64,000 nt of DNA from Cellulomonas soli. GTDB lineage: Bacteria > Actinomycetota > Actinomycetes > Actinomycetales > Cellulomonadaceae. The notes beneath the pieces were generated by a model. The model searched no databases. It saw only the letters and a list, made by a program, of their open reading frames with translations, and was not told where the DNA came from. The translations under genes were made by a program, and so were the position numbers. The number at the start of each line of letters is the position of its first letter. Positions within the stretch are counted from its first letter, which is position 1. Location of the stretch: assembly GCF_013409305.1 (NCBI RefSeq), contig NZ_JACBZJ010000001.1, positions 186,001 to 250,000 on the forward strand. Direction: 5' to 3'. This document shows, piece by piece, positions 16,591 through 25,286 of the stretch.

Positions 16591-16890
16591 GTGACCGACC
16601 GACCCGAGATCGTCTGCATCTGCGGCTCCACCCGGTTCGCGGCGGCGATGCGCGCGGCGAATCGCGATCTGACCCTCGCCGGCGTCATCGTCCTCGCACC
16701 GTGCGAAACCGACGAGCCGATCACCAGTGAGCAGAAGAGCGCGCTGGGCGCCCTCCACCTGCGCAAGATCGACCTGGCCGACCGCGTTCTGGTCGTCAAC
16801 CCCGGCGGGTACGTCGGCGAGTCCACCAGCCGGGAGATCGCCTACGCCAGTGCCGCAGGAAAGGTGATCTCGTTCACCTGTTCCGTCTGA
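16591..16890 (+). CDS. Small Rossmann-like protein of the phage-type nucleoside deoxyribosyltransferase-like family
   Basis: A 99-residue protein starts at GTG 16591. The start IVCICGSTRFAAAMRAANRD, the centre LHLRKIDLADRVLVVNPGGY and the end VGESTSREIAYASAAGK form a pattern seen in many phage and bacterial proteins annotated as nucleoside 2-deoxyribosyltransferase-like or DUF4406-like. The fold should bind a nucleoside or nucleotide, but activity is unproven for most members. It is the first gene inside the proposed island. Confidence 0.7.
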   Translation: MTDRPEIVCICGSTRFAAAMRAANRDLTLAGVIVLAPCETDEPITSEQKSALGALHLRKIDLADRVLVVNPGGYVGESTSREIAYASAAGKVISFTCSV

Positions 16891-17021
16891 CCGACAGGCG
16901 TCCGAGAGCCGCGTAGGAGACGGGCGCGAGGGAGCTCCCAGCTGGCAGCTGGTGGCGACGGTGCTGCGCCTCACACGTCGTGCGCGTCATGCGCGGGGTC
17001 CCGCGTGCCGATGCCGGAGGC

Positions 17022-18014
17022 ATGGGTCTCGTCGACGCGTCGATCCGCTGGTTGCACGGGACCCGTGGCCTGCTCGCCCTCACCCTCGCCGTCATGGCGG
17101 TCATCATCTTCGCGGCGCTGCGCTGGTCGGTGAACCCGCACGCCTCCGTCGTTCCCTGGCTGACGGTCGGGACGCTCCTGGCCGTCCTGTCCGGGCTGAC
17201 GGTGCTGCTGCCTGAGCGCGCCTGGGTGCGGCCCCTGATCCTCGCGCTGGCGATCGTCGGGCTCGGTGTGCTCCTGGCTGCGTGCCGGACGGCCGAGGGC
17301 CTGGTCTCGATCGCGCTCGCGCTGATCACCGCCGCGCAGCTCGCCGCGTTCGCCTTCCCGGCGCCGCAGGCCGTTCCCCTCGTCGGACTCGCCCTCGCGA
17401 CGATCACCGTCGGCATGGTGGCCGCGCCAGCGCAGTTCCACCCGATGACCTGGGTGGCCGTCACGGTGATGACGGTCGCTTCGACCTCGCTGCTCGGCTA
17501 CGTCACGCACCGCCTGCGCCACCACGCGACGACCGACGACCTCACCGGCGCGCTCGCCCGTCGGACGCTGCTGGAGAGCCTGGCGACTCTGCTGCACGAG
17601 TCCCGGCGCACCGGGATGGCGCTGGCGGTCGTCTCGGCGGACGTCGACGACTTCAAGCTGATCAACGACACGCGAGGACACCTCGCCGGCGACGAGGTGC
17701 TCGTCTCGCTCGTGGCGACCTGGCGCTCGTCGGAGCACGGGGCACCACCGGTGATCGGACGCATCGGCGGCGACGAGTTCGTCGTGCTGCTGCCGGGGTA
17801 CGACGAGACCCGCGCCACCGACTGGGTCGCCCGCACCCAGTCGGCCTCGACGGCGCCATGGAGCGCCGGGATCGCCGTCGCGGGCAGGGACGACACCGTG
17901 CACGATCTGCTGCACCGCGCCGACGTCTCCCTCTACGCGGCGAAGCGCACCCGCCGCCGGGACGGTGCGGCGCCGGACCGACGCCTCAGCGAGCCGCACA
18001 GCCCGTCGGCCTGA
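17022..18014 (+). CDS. Membrane GGDEF protein (diguanylate cyclase)
   Basis: ATG 17022 gives 330 residues; GTG 16980 or ATG 16989 upstream are possible starts, as the GGAGG before 17022 is unusually close. About six hydrophobic helices are followed by a GGDEF domain from HATTDDLTGALARRTLLE, with metal site SADVDDFKLIND and signature GRIGGDEFVVLLPG fully intact. No RxxD inhibitory site is present. The domain is shorter at its end than usual (HDLLHRADVSLYAAKRTRR closes it). It would produce cyclic di-GMP; it lies inside the proposed island and has no obvious operon partner. Confidence 0.88.
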   Translation: MGLVDASIRWLHGTRGLLALTLAVMAVIIFAALRWSVNPHASVVPWLTVGTLLAVLSGLTVLLPERAWVRPLILALAIVGLGVLLAACRTAEGLVSIALALITAAQLAAFAFPAPQAVPLVGLALATITVGMVAAPAQFHPMTWVAVTVMTVASTSLLGYVTHRLRHHATTDDLTGALARRTLLESLATLLHESRRTGMALAVVSADVDDFKLINDTRGHLAGDEVLVSLVATWRSSEHGAPPVIGRIGGDEFVVLLPGYDETRATDWVARTQSASTAPWSAGIAVAGRDDTVHDLLHRADVSLYAAKRTRRRDGAAPDRRLSEPHSPSA

Positions 18015-18117
18015 GCTCGCTCCTGGCACCTCGACGCGGCCGGCCGCTGGCGCGCGAGGTGTTGCCCGTGCCGGTGTGGCGTTGGACCCTGGAGCCCTCG
18101 TCCGGGCGGAGGGCACC

Positions 18118-18681
18118 ATGGGCAGACTCATCTACGCGGCCAACATCTCACTCGACGGCTACCTCGAGGACGAGACCGGTGCGTTCGACTGGTCCGTGCC
18201 CACCGAGCAAGTGCACGCCTTCTGGAACGAGCACGAACGGAGGATCGGCACGTCGCTCTACGGGCGCCTAATGTACGAGACGATGCGCGTCTGGGAAGAC
18301 GACGACTGGCTCACGGACGAGCCCCCGGTGGTCCGCGAGTACGCCGACATCTGGCGCGACACCGACAAGATCGTCTACTCCACCACCCTCCACGAGGTGT
18401 CGACCGCACGCACGAGGATCGAGCGCCAGTTCGACCCCGAGACGGTTCGACGCCTCAAGGAGACGTCAGAGCGGGACCTGAGCATCGGGGGCGCAGGGAT
18501 CGCAGCCGAGGCCTTCCGGCACGGCCTGGTCGACGAATGCGTGCTGCTGCTGTGCCCGGTCATCGTGGGCGGCGGCAAGCCGGCACTACCTCGGGGCGTA
18601 CGACTCGACCTCGAGCTGCTCGGCCAAGGGCGCTTCGACAACGGCGTGGTCTACGTCCGCCATGCCGCCTCCCACCGATAG
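18118..18681 (+). CDS. RibD C-terminal/dihydrofolate-reductase-like protein
   Basis: The 187-residue protein has the pattern of the widespread stand-alone RibD_C family: MGRLIYAANISLDGYLED at the start, GRLMYETMRVWED, KIVYSTTLHEV and the NADPH-binding LSIGGAGIAAEAFRHGLVDE with VIVGGGKPALP. These are NAD(P)H-dependent reductases of mostly unknown substrate and are not the true DHFR of folate synthesis. ATG 18118 follows GGGCGGAGGGCACC. It lies 56 bases before the NaeI-like gene. Confidence 0.85.
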   Translation: MGRLIYAANISLDGYLEDETGAFDWSVPTEQVHAFWNEHERRIGTSLYGRLMYETMRVWEDDDWLTDEPPVVREYADIWRDTDKIVYSTTLHEVSTARTRIERQFDPETVRRLKETSERDLSIGGAGIAAEAFRHGLVDECVLLLCPVIVGGGKPALPRGVRLDLELLGQGRFDNGVVYVRHAASHR

Positions 18682-18737
18682 CCGACGCGACGGGTCAGGA
18701 TACGAACCTTGACCAGCAGATTCGCTACGCTCACGTC

Positions 18738-19763
18738 GTGTCCGACGCGGCGGGTGAGTTGCTGTTCGACCTGTTCGACGATCCGGCGCCAGGTCCGGTC
18801 GAACAGGACGACTTGCACCCTGCAGTCGAGGACCTCCCAGAACCCAACGAGGACCACGAACTGCAGGATGTAGCCGAGTGGTTCCTTCGCAGGGACCCGA
18901 GCGGTGAGCAGTTCGCGAGCGTGCTCCGCGACTCGCTCGACCAAGTGCTCGACGGCCCCCGCACGATGCGATTCCGGTATGCCGATCTCCGGAAGACGGA
19001 GAAGACACATGTCGGCACCATCGTGGAGATCAATCTCGGCAAGGCATTCGACCTCGCCGATGGCTCCGAAATGGACTACCGCATTGCGGACCATGAGGTG
19101 GACTGCAAGTACTCGATGTTCATGGGCGGCTGGGAACTCCCCCTGGAGTCGCTCGGCCACCTGGTCCTGCTTACCTGGACCGATGACCAGGCGAGCCTCT
19201 GGTCGGCTGGCCTCTGGCGCGTAGACCCCCGGTACCTCGGCCGCGGCGCCGGTAACCGGGATCGGAAGAAGAAGATGCTGAAGTCCGGCCAGGAGCGCAT
19301 CCGATGGCTCTGGCAGAACGGGGATCTCCCGGAGAACCTCCTGCTGCATCTTCCGGGATCTGTTGTGGAGAGGATCTTCACCCATCGCAATGGCCAACAG
19401 CGGATCAACGAGCTGTTCAGGTCGGTCCAGGGTCGCATCATCCGCCGTGACGTGGTCCTGACGGTGGCACAGCAGAAGGACGGTCCCCGCCGGGCACGCA
19501 TGGCCCGTGAGGAGAGGTACCTGGGCGGCGAAGGGATCATCGTGCTCGGCCACTACGAATGGGACGTGGCAGTGGCGAGGACCCTCGGACTCCCTGAGCC
19601 GAGCAGCGGCGAGTGGGTCTCCGCGCGCGTCGCCCCGGCGGATGGCGCTGATCCCGCGACCTTCGAAGCCGACGGCGCAAGGTGGCGGCTCGCCGAGCCT
19701 GAGGAGTGGGTCCCGAGCGCTCCTCGCGTGCCACGGAGCCGATCGCTCGGCGATCCCGACTGA
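18738..19763 (+). CDS. NaeI-family type II restriction endonuclease
   Basis: GTG 18738 is the first start outside the previous gene and gives 341 residues (NaeI is about 317). The Endo domain carries E97, D113, D122 and K124 (motifs IVEINL, MDYRI, VDCKYS), with spacings of 16, 9 and 2, the same as the catalytic E70, D86, D95 and K97 of NaeI. The second half has the Topo/DNA-effector domain pattern (GQQRINELFRSVQGRIIRRD, TVAQQKD, GEGIIVLGHYEWD). NaeI recognises GCC^GGC and needs a second DNA copy as effector. By spacing, NaeI Leu43 corresponds to V70 here, a hydrophobic residue, so nuclease rather than topoisomerase activity is expected. The methyltransferase follows. Confidence 0.92.
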   Translation: MSDAAGELLFDLFDDPAPGPVEQDDLHPAVEDLPEPNEDHELQDVAEWFLRRDPSGEQFASVLRDSLDQVLDGPRTMRFRYADLRKTEKTHVGTIVEINLGKAFDLADGSEMDYRIADHEVDCKYSMFMGGWELPLESLGHLVLLTWTDDQASLWSAGLWRVDPRYLGRGAGNRDRKKKMLKSGQERIRWLWQNGDLPENLLLHLPGSVVERIFTHRNGQQRINELFRSVQGRIIRRDVVLTVAQQKDGPRRARMAREERYLGGEGIIVLGHYEWDVAVARTLGLPEPSSGEWVSARVAPADGADPATFEADGARWRLAEPEEWVPSAPRVPRSRSLGDPD

Positions 19764-19943
19764 CTGCGGCACGCCCGGGGACCGTCCACAGCGCCCGGCA
19801 ACCGGGGTTCCGCCCGCAGCTGCGAGTCGATGTGCGGGCGAGCGACCGCGACCGTGGATGATGTGTCGGTGGCGGCTGCTTGACTCGCCCCAGAAGGTGG
19901 CCGGCCAGGTGTGCCGGCCTGCACTGAGCGACGGAGGACCACG

Positions 19944-21041
19944 ATGAGAGACCTGCGCACCCTGGACCTCTTCGCGGGGGCCGGGGGGCTGTCACTGGGC
20001 TTCAAGCTGGCGGGCGTCGGCTTCCGCTCGACCTTCGCCGTTGAGATCGATGAGGCTGCGGCGAGCACGTTCAAGCGCAACTTGGGGACGCCCGTCTATG
20101 CGGGACCGATCGAGGACCTTGAGCAGTTCGAACCCGCCGAAGTCATCATCGGTGGGCCGCCCTGCCAGGGCTTCTCCCCACTGGGCCGCGACCGCGACGA
20201 TGCCAGCCGGGCGGAGATGAATGAACTATGGCAGCAGTACCTACGCGCGGTGCGTCAAGTTGAGCCAAAGGCATTCGTGATTGAGAACGTGCCCGAGTTC
20301 CAGCGGTCCGCCCAGTTCGCGCGCCTGATCCGACTGATGGCGAGCGATCCGATCTTGAGCGCGTATAGCTACGGCTTCGGGGTCTTGAATGCCGCCGATT
20401 ACGGTGTGCCGCAACGTCGCCGTCGAGGGATCTTCGTCGCCGTCCGCGCTGGCGGAGAGTTGCAGGCCGGCCACTCATTGCCCTGGCCGCCCATGCCCAC
20501 TCACGGGCCTGAGAGCATGAGCGAGCTCCCCTACAGGACCGTGCGCGATGCAATTGGGGGCCTGGTTCCCATGCCCGAGGCCGTCGACATCGGGCTCGAC
20601 GAGAGCAACCGACAGGATCTGCACTTCCGCCGGCAGCCGCGGCCCACCTCCATCGAGCGGTACGAGGCAATCCCGGCTGGCGGGAACCGGTTCGACCTTG
20701 CCAAGAACCGGTGGGATATCACGCCTAACTGCTGGCGCAACAAGCCGACCGGCACCACCGACGTCATGGGAAGGCTCTGGTGGGACCGCCCATCGGTCAC
20801 GATCAGGACCGAGTTCTTCAAGCCGGAGAAGGGGCGCTACCTCCACCCACAGGAACACCGGCCAATCACGCACCGTGAAGCGGCGCGACTCCAGTCCTTC
20901 CCAGACTCCTACGAGTTCGACGGAACTAAGACAGAGGTCGCAAGGCAGATCGGCAACGCAGTTCCTCCACTGCTCGCGAAGGCCATTGCGCTGCACGTCC
21001 ATGAGCAGATCCTGCGCGCGGAGTCGTCCCCGAATCCGTGA
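19944..21041 (+). CDS. C5-cytosine DNA methyltransferase of the GCCGGC-type restriction locus
   Basis: The 365-residue enzyme starts at ATG 19944 behind GGAGGACC. Conserved motifs run in order: DLFAGAGGLSLG (I), GGPPCQGFSPLGR with catalytic Cys74 (IV), FVIENVPEF (VI), DYGVPQRRRRGIFVAV (VIII), then a variable target-recognition region (about 195-280) and THREAARLQSFPDSY (IX) and QIGNAVPPLLA (X). It transfers methyl from S-adenosylmethionine to cytosine C5. By position it should protect the site cut by both flanking endonucleases, presumably GCCGGC. The vsr gene begins one base after its stop. Confidence 0.95.
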   Translation: MRDLRTLDLFAGAGGLSLGFKLAGVGFRSTFAVEIDEAAASTFKRNLGTPVYAGPIEDLEQFEPAEVIIGGPPCQGFSPLGRDRDDASRAEMNELWQQYLRAVRQVEPKAFVIENVPEFQRSAQFARLIRLMASDPILSAYSYGFGVLNAADYGVPQRRRRGIFVAVRAGGELQAGHSLPWPPMPTHGPESMSELPYRTVRDAIGGLVPMPEAVDIGLDESNRQDLHFRRQPRPTSIERYEAIPAGGNRFDLAKNRWDITPNCWRNKPTGTTDVMGRLWWDRPSVTIRTEFFKPEKGRYLHPQEHRPITHREAARLQSFPDSYEFDGTKTEVARQIGNAVPPLLAKAIALHVHEQILRAESSPNP

Positions 21042-21042
21042 G

Positions 21043-21513
21043 ATGACGGCGCGGCCGGTTCCGAGCTCGCCTGGGGTGTCCGCTCGCATGCGCCGACACC
21101 CCAGGCGCGACACCGGGCCCGAACTCGCTCTTCGGCGGCGCCTGCACGCCGCGGGGTACCGGTATCGCGTGGTCTACCCGGTCCCGGGGTACCCGCGGCG
21201 ATCCATCGACATCGCCTTCACCCGAGCAAAGGTCGCGGTCTTCGTTGACGGATGCTTCTGGCACGGATGTTCAACGCATCGCCAAGTCCCGGCTACCAAC
21301 ACAGCGTGGTGGGCAGAGAAGCTAAGCGCGAACCGGGCCCGCGACGAGGGCACAACTGCCCACCTTATGGAACTCGGCTGGACGGTCCTGCGGTTCTGGG
21401 AACACACAGCGCCCGACGATGCGTTCGCCGCGATCACCCACGCCCTCGGCACATCCCTGCCCGCTCAGAGGCAGTCCGCCGAGCGGTCAGATCCGCCGAA
21501 CCTCGTTGAGTAG
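21043..21513 (+). CDS. vsr: Very short patch repair endonuclease (Vsr)
   Basis: The 156-residue protein opens one base after the methyltransferase stop. It has DTGPELALRRRLHAAGYRYRV, the catalytic Asp56 in RRSIDIAFT, FVDGCFWHGC with His74, WWAEKLSANRARD and LGWTVLRFWEH. E. coli Vsr has Thr63-His64 where this has Val-Asp, the usual variant outside enterobacteria. Vsr nicks next to T:G mismatches made when 5-methylcytosine deaminates, so it limits the mutation load of the neighbouring methyltransferase. Its 3' end overlaps the convergent NgoMIV-like gene by 27 bases. Confidence 0.93.
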   Translation: MTARPVPSSPGVSARMRRHPRRDTGPELALRRRLHAAGYRYRVVYPVPGYPRRSIDIAFTRAKVAVFVDGCFWHGCSTHRQVPATNTAWWAEKLSANRARDEGTTAHLMELGWTVLRFWEHTAPDDAFAAITHALGTSLPAQRQSAERSDPPNLVE

Positions 21514-22344
21514 TTCGTCGTAGTCCCGCAGGCGGCGCTGGGCGCACAACCGCTCGAACGTCTCGAGCGGAGGCCAACGCGCGGCTGTTGCCGCCGCTGC
21601 TTCTAGCCGCACCGCGTGTTCAAGCGCGGGAAGATCGAGGTGATAAACGCAGTCAACGGCGCCCGAGCCGTCCGCGAGGATCCGCAGCATCGCAGGCCGC
21701 GGCTCCATGGTGACCACGGCAAAATGGGGCATCCGCCCGCGGCGCTGCGAGACCAGTTTGGCTCCCTGGGACACACAATCCTGCGCACGATCAGTGCGGA
21801 GCGACCACTTGGCCGAGAGTGCGACCTCGAGCCGTGGCTTCCCAGCGCCCCCGGCACTCGCCACGGTCAGATCGATCCCGAGCAGCGACTCCTCAGCCGT
21901 GTCGCGGAGCAGAGCCGAGATCGCGTCCTGCTGCTTCAAAACCCGACCCGCAAGCGCTCGCGCCTTTCGGAGCGCGGAAGTTCGCTCGCGGCCCAAGGGC
22001 AACGCCTCGAGTGACTCAACCAGTGAGGCCAGGTCAGCGGGCGCCTTCCCAATTGCTTGCTTGAACGTCCTGAAGACCCCGAGGTGCTCGTACTGCTCGA
22101 ACTCCGCCGCGGCACCTGAGCTCAATACCTGCAGGTCCGGCCGGAGCCGGGCAAGATCGGCGGCCACCGCCTTCTCAAGTGCCGCACCCGGGTCACTCGG
22201 CCCAGGGGCTCCTGTCGCAACGCCGAGTCGACCGAATAGTGCACGCCCGAGTCGAATAGACTGTTGGTCGTTATTGTCGGATGTATTCGGATTTCCGTTG
22301 ATGGGCCGGTATCCGCAGAGGTCAGGGGCGAAGGAAGCTGGCAC
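21487..22344 (-). CDS. NgoMIV-family type II restriction endonuclease
   Basis: GTG 22344 gives 285 residues, close to NgoMIV. The catalytic core shows an Asp in LLGIDLTVAS (D158) and the SxK motif in ALSAKWSLRTDRAQ (S177, K179), followed by RRGRMPHFAVVTMEPRPAML and GAVDCVYHLDLPALEHAV, which track NgoMIV closely. RTDR (183-186) matches the RSDR element that in NgoMIV reads the CCGG core. A putative E57 occupies the fourth acidic position. The loop between D158 and S177 is shorter than in NgoMIV. NgoMIV cuts G^CCGGC as a tetramer needing two sites. It is convergent with vsr, opposite to the NaeI-like gene. The start codon is not certain. Confidence 0.88.
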   Translation of the reverse strand: MPASFAPDLCGYRPINGNPNTSDNNDQQSIRLGRALFGRLGVATGAPGPSDPGAALEKAVAADLARLRPDLQVLSSGAAAEFEQYEHLGVFRTFKQAIGKAPADLASLVESLEALPLGRERTSALRKARALAGRVLKQQDAISALLRDTAEESLLGIDLTVASAGGAGKPRLEVALSAKWSLRTDRAQDCVSQGAKLVSQRRGRMPHFAVVTMEPRPAMLRILADGSGAVDCVYHLDLPALEHAVRLEAAAATAARWPPLETFERLCAQRRLRDYDELLNEVRRI

Positions 22345-23067
22345 CCGCTCAGCATTGCAGCAATAGGGAGGCAGTGGGGCTGATCGCACACAAGAGTGGG
22401 ATCCGGGCGTGAAGCGGCTGGCGCCGGGCAGCGGGTCCGACAGCGAAGTCACGTAGGTGCTGGACACGATCGACCGGCATCTCGGCGATGTGTCCCCCTA
22501 GGCGCCCAGGGGTCCGACGTCGGGCCAAGATGCCGGGCAGCTCGCGCTCCCTGGGGGTCCACCCAGGGTGATGGACTCGATCAGCGCGGCGGAAGGCAGT
22601 TCGTCGCCGCCGTTTGTCGGTCTGGTGAGCAAGTCGGCATCGGTGTGCGGGGTCCGGCGGGTCCGGCAAGGTCGTAGCTCGCTGGCCCATCTGCTCCTCG
22701 CCGACTCGCGGGTGACCGCGCCCCAGACGAGGCTCTCATACCAGGCGAGGCCGCTATCAACTGTCCGGCGCGGCAGACCGGCCGGCTCGAACAGCCTGTG
22801 TCGAGCTCGACCGCGGGCCAAGGACTTCCATGCGGAGCTCGTCCGTGCGAGCGAGCGTTGTGAGGCTGAACAGGTTGAAGCCAGCGCCGGGCGCGGCGAG
22901 GTTCCCCCACCCGCTGGGTGAGGCGACTCCCTACTCGGAAGACCCGAACCTCGGCGCACATGCCGATGCGCCGAGCCCAACGCCGAGAGTCGGGTCAGCC
23001 CAGTCTGCGGAAGATCTCCTCGGCCGCCCAGACTCCGCAGGTGACGCGAACGGAGTCACCCGTGCGG
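22345..23067. other. About 720 bases without a recognisable gene
   Basis: Open frames exist on both strands but none has family motifs, a good ribosome site or consistent codon use. The stretch includes the upstream region of the NgoMIV-like gene. It may be a decayed gene or a rearrangement scar within the island. Confidence 0.4.
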
Positions 23068-24858
23068 TCAGCGCCGCTCGGCAACCCGCGTCGCGCCTGC
23101 CAGTCGTGGCAGTTCACGCCTGATGCACTTGAACGAAACCGGCAACTGTCGCGAATCAAGGCCAGCGATCGCCTTGAGCAGCGCCTCCTGGGACTTGAGC
23201 GCACCTGCGCGATCAACCAGTAGTGCCGACTCAGTCCGATCCTGCAGCGAGATGCGGAAGTGGTCATATAGCCTCTCACGTGGCGCCGCAGCTGCAACGA
23301 GATCAATCTCAATCGCGAACCGAAAGCAGAAGAATCCGACCTCTTTCAGCGTCCGCATGGCCTCAGTGTGGTTGGAGTGCAACTGGCGAACAACCGCGTC
23401 TCGGGCCGCTCTCTTCGGAAACAAGTCATCCAGCAGCGTCCGAGACTTGGGTACCTCGCTATACTGTGGGTAGCCCCGCGAGTCCAAGCTGTCCTTCCGG
23501 CGATTCGCTGTCCGGTATGGCAGGAAGTAGTCTTTGTCGACGACGTACGCTGCACCGATTCCGAGCTGTTTGAGCAGATGATACATGTAGGGGATCGCCT
23601 CAACGCCGTCCAGCGCCACGAAACTGATTCCATTCTCGCCGGGCTCCACCCCCGCGTCAGACATCACTTGCTCAACCACGAGTGCGTCGATCGGACTCTC
23701 GGTGACCACGACGTAGTCCGCAAACAGAAAATCCGAGTTTCGACGTCGGTGGAACTTGTAGTATTTCTCGCGATCCAGTCCGCGCTCCGCGAAGAAGTCA
23801 TCGCGGATCTGGGAGATTTGGATCTCCAGGTCGCGGGACTTCCCAGGGACTCGCCTACAGAGAACGACATCGTCGTGGTCGAGTAGGTCGACGATCGTTG
23901 GCGAGTGGGTCGTGAAGACAACCTGAAGCCCTAGCCTTGCTAGGTTCCGCATCAGTTGCTGCTGCGCTTGGGGATGCAGGTTCTGCTCCGGCTCCTCGAA
24001 CCCGAGCAGGTAGGTCGTGCTTTCGAGCTCCGCGAGATATGCGTAGAGCGCGAACACCGCCATGCTCTGTGTGCCGCTTCCGCTGTCCGATAGCGGGATT
24101 GACTGCCCGCCTTCGCATACCGTGAGCGCGAGATTCTGGAGGAGCAACCGGTAGTCCGGGGGCGTGGTGTACTTCAGTTCGAATCGAAATGGTCCGCTAA
24201 AGGGAGCGATCTTCTGGAGTTGACGTTCTAAGCCCGCAAGTGACCGCTTCTGGAGAGTCGAGGCAACCTGTGCGATCTGAGGGCTCCGACGGTCTCTTTG
24301 GCTGTGATTTGTCACCCATTCCTCGACTGCCCTCTCAAGCAGGCCCCCGGCGGGATCGTGGGCAACCTGGTGGTCTCGACGCACCGGGACGAGCGCGAAC
24401 GTGAAGTGCTTGCGAAGAGCCTCATGAAATCCCTGCGGCATTGCCTGCCAGCGACCTTCAGACCAGCACTCCCACTTCTCTTGACGCCTGAACTTCAGGC
24501 GCGCACGCACCTCGTCGCCACCCTGCTCGACGGTCGGAAGGTCAGCCCCGAAGAGGCCGGTGAGGGTGACCTCAATAACCGACTGAGACGTCTTGGTGAA
24601 GTCGTGACGGCGGGCCTCAAAATCGCCGCGCTCACGCTCAAAATTGAAGAACGCATTCAGCGCGCGCAAGACGGATGACTTGCCAGCGCCATTCTGACCG
24701 ACCAGCGCCACCATCTCGCCAAACTCGATGTCCGCGCTGCCTATCGCGCGGAACTTCTCGATCTTGAGCCTGGACAGGCGGACTTTTGACGAAGTCCCTT
24801 GCAGCTTACTCAACGCCTCACCAATTCCTAGTCGTCGGGGAACTGCTCGCTCCAGCAT
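23068..24858 (-). CDS. OLD-family ATP-dependent endonuclease (AAA ATPase plus TOPRIM)
   Basis: The 596-residue protein has an ABC/SMC-type ATPase: Walker A VGQNGAGKSS (53-62), signature region LSDSGSGTQSM, Walker B YLLGFEEPEQNLHPQAQQQL and the H-loop VFTTHSP. This is followed by a TOPRIM domain with VVVTESPIDALVVEQV (metal-binding Glu) and VVDKDYF. This is the layout of class 1 OLD nucleases, several of which act in phage defence. GajA of Gabija has the same layout, but no UvrD-like GajB lies next to it. The gene has clearly more A/T in wobble positions than neighbours, a sign of transfer. No partner shares its direction nearby. Confidence 0.9.
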   Translation of the reverse strand: MLERAVPRRLGIGEALSKLQGTSSKVRLSRLKIEKFRAIGSADIEFGEMVALVGQNGAGKSSVLRALNAFFNFERERGDFEARRHDFTKTSQSVIEVTLTGLFGADLPTVEQGGDEVRARLKFRRQEKWECWSEGRWQAMPQGFHEALRKHFTFALVPVRRDHQVAHDPAGGLLERAVEEWVTNHSQRDRRSPQIAQVASTLQKRSLAGLERQLQKIAPFSGPFRFELKYTTPPDYRLLLQNLALTVCEGGQSIPLSDSGSGTQSMAVFALYAYLAELESTTYLLGFEEPEQNLHPQAQQQLMRNLARLGLQVVFTTHSPTIVDLLDHDDVVLCRRVPGKSRDLEIQISQIRDDFFAERGLDREKYYKFHRRRNSDFLFADYVVVTESPIDALVVEQVMSDAGVEPGENGISFVALDGVEAIPYMYHLLKQLGIGAAYVVDKDYFLPYRTANRRKDSLDSRGYPQYSEVPKSRTLLDDLFPKRAARDAVVRQLHSNHTEAMRTLKEVGFFCFRFAIEIDLVAAAAPRERLYDHFRISLQDRTESALLVDRAGALKSQEALLKAIAGLDSRQLPVSFKCIRRELPRLAGATRVAERR

Positions 24859-25286
24859 CGACGGTCGGCCACCAGAGGATCACTCGGGGCAACGTCGCAT
24901 AGCTGGCATCTCTGTCGGGCACCGTTCCGGCTGAGTTGATGATGCGCAAGTTCGTCCTGCCCTCGTTTGAGGTGGGTCGGTCGACTCAGCATCGACCAGA
25001 CGGTCGACCGTCTTGAGCGGCGGACACGATCGAACGACCCGTGGGTACGCGGCGAAGGCTAGAGCTCGATCGCAGTCAAGTGCGCCTTCGGCCTCCTCTT
25101 GGAGGGCGTTCCGCGCTGAACATGCGAACCGTGCCTCAGGGCCGGTGGTGCCAGATGAGTCAAGCGATCTGCAACCTCCGTTGTCGCAGCGCGGCACAGC
25201 GCACCTCGCCACCGCCGCCTGGTGGGGAGCACCGTCGCGTCTAGCTCCGCCTCGCGCGCACCTGCCGTCGAGGGGAGGTGATCGGC
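24859..25286. other. About 430 bases without a recognisable gene
   Basis: This lies between the start of the divergent OLD gene and the first small HTH gene, and should contain promoters for both. Frames on either strand lack family motifs. A reverse frame with NALQEEAEGALDCDRALAFA looks faintly protein-like and could be a decayed gene. Confidence 0.35.

Noticed and set aside
18738..22344. Avoidance of GCCGGC as proof of active restriction
   Set aside because: GCCGGC occurs many times in the window, for example near 17 and 871, so simple avoidance is not seen; protection by methylation would explain it.
23068..24858. Gabija defence system
   Set aside because: The AAA-TOPRIM protein fits GajA, but no UvrD-like GajB gene lies on either side.
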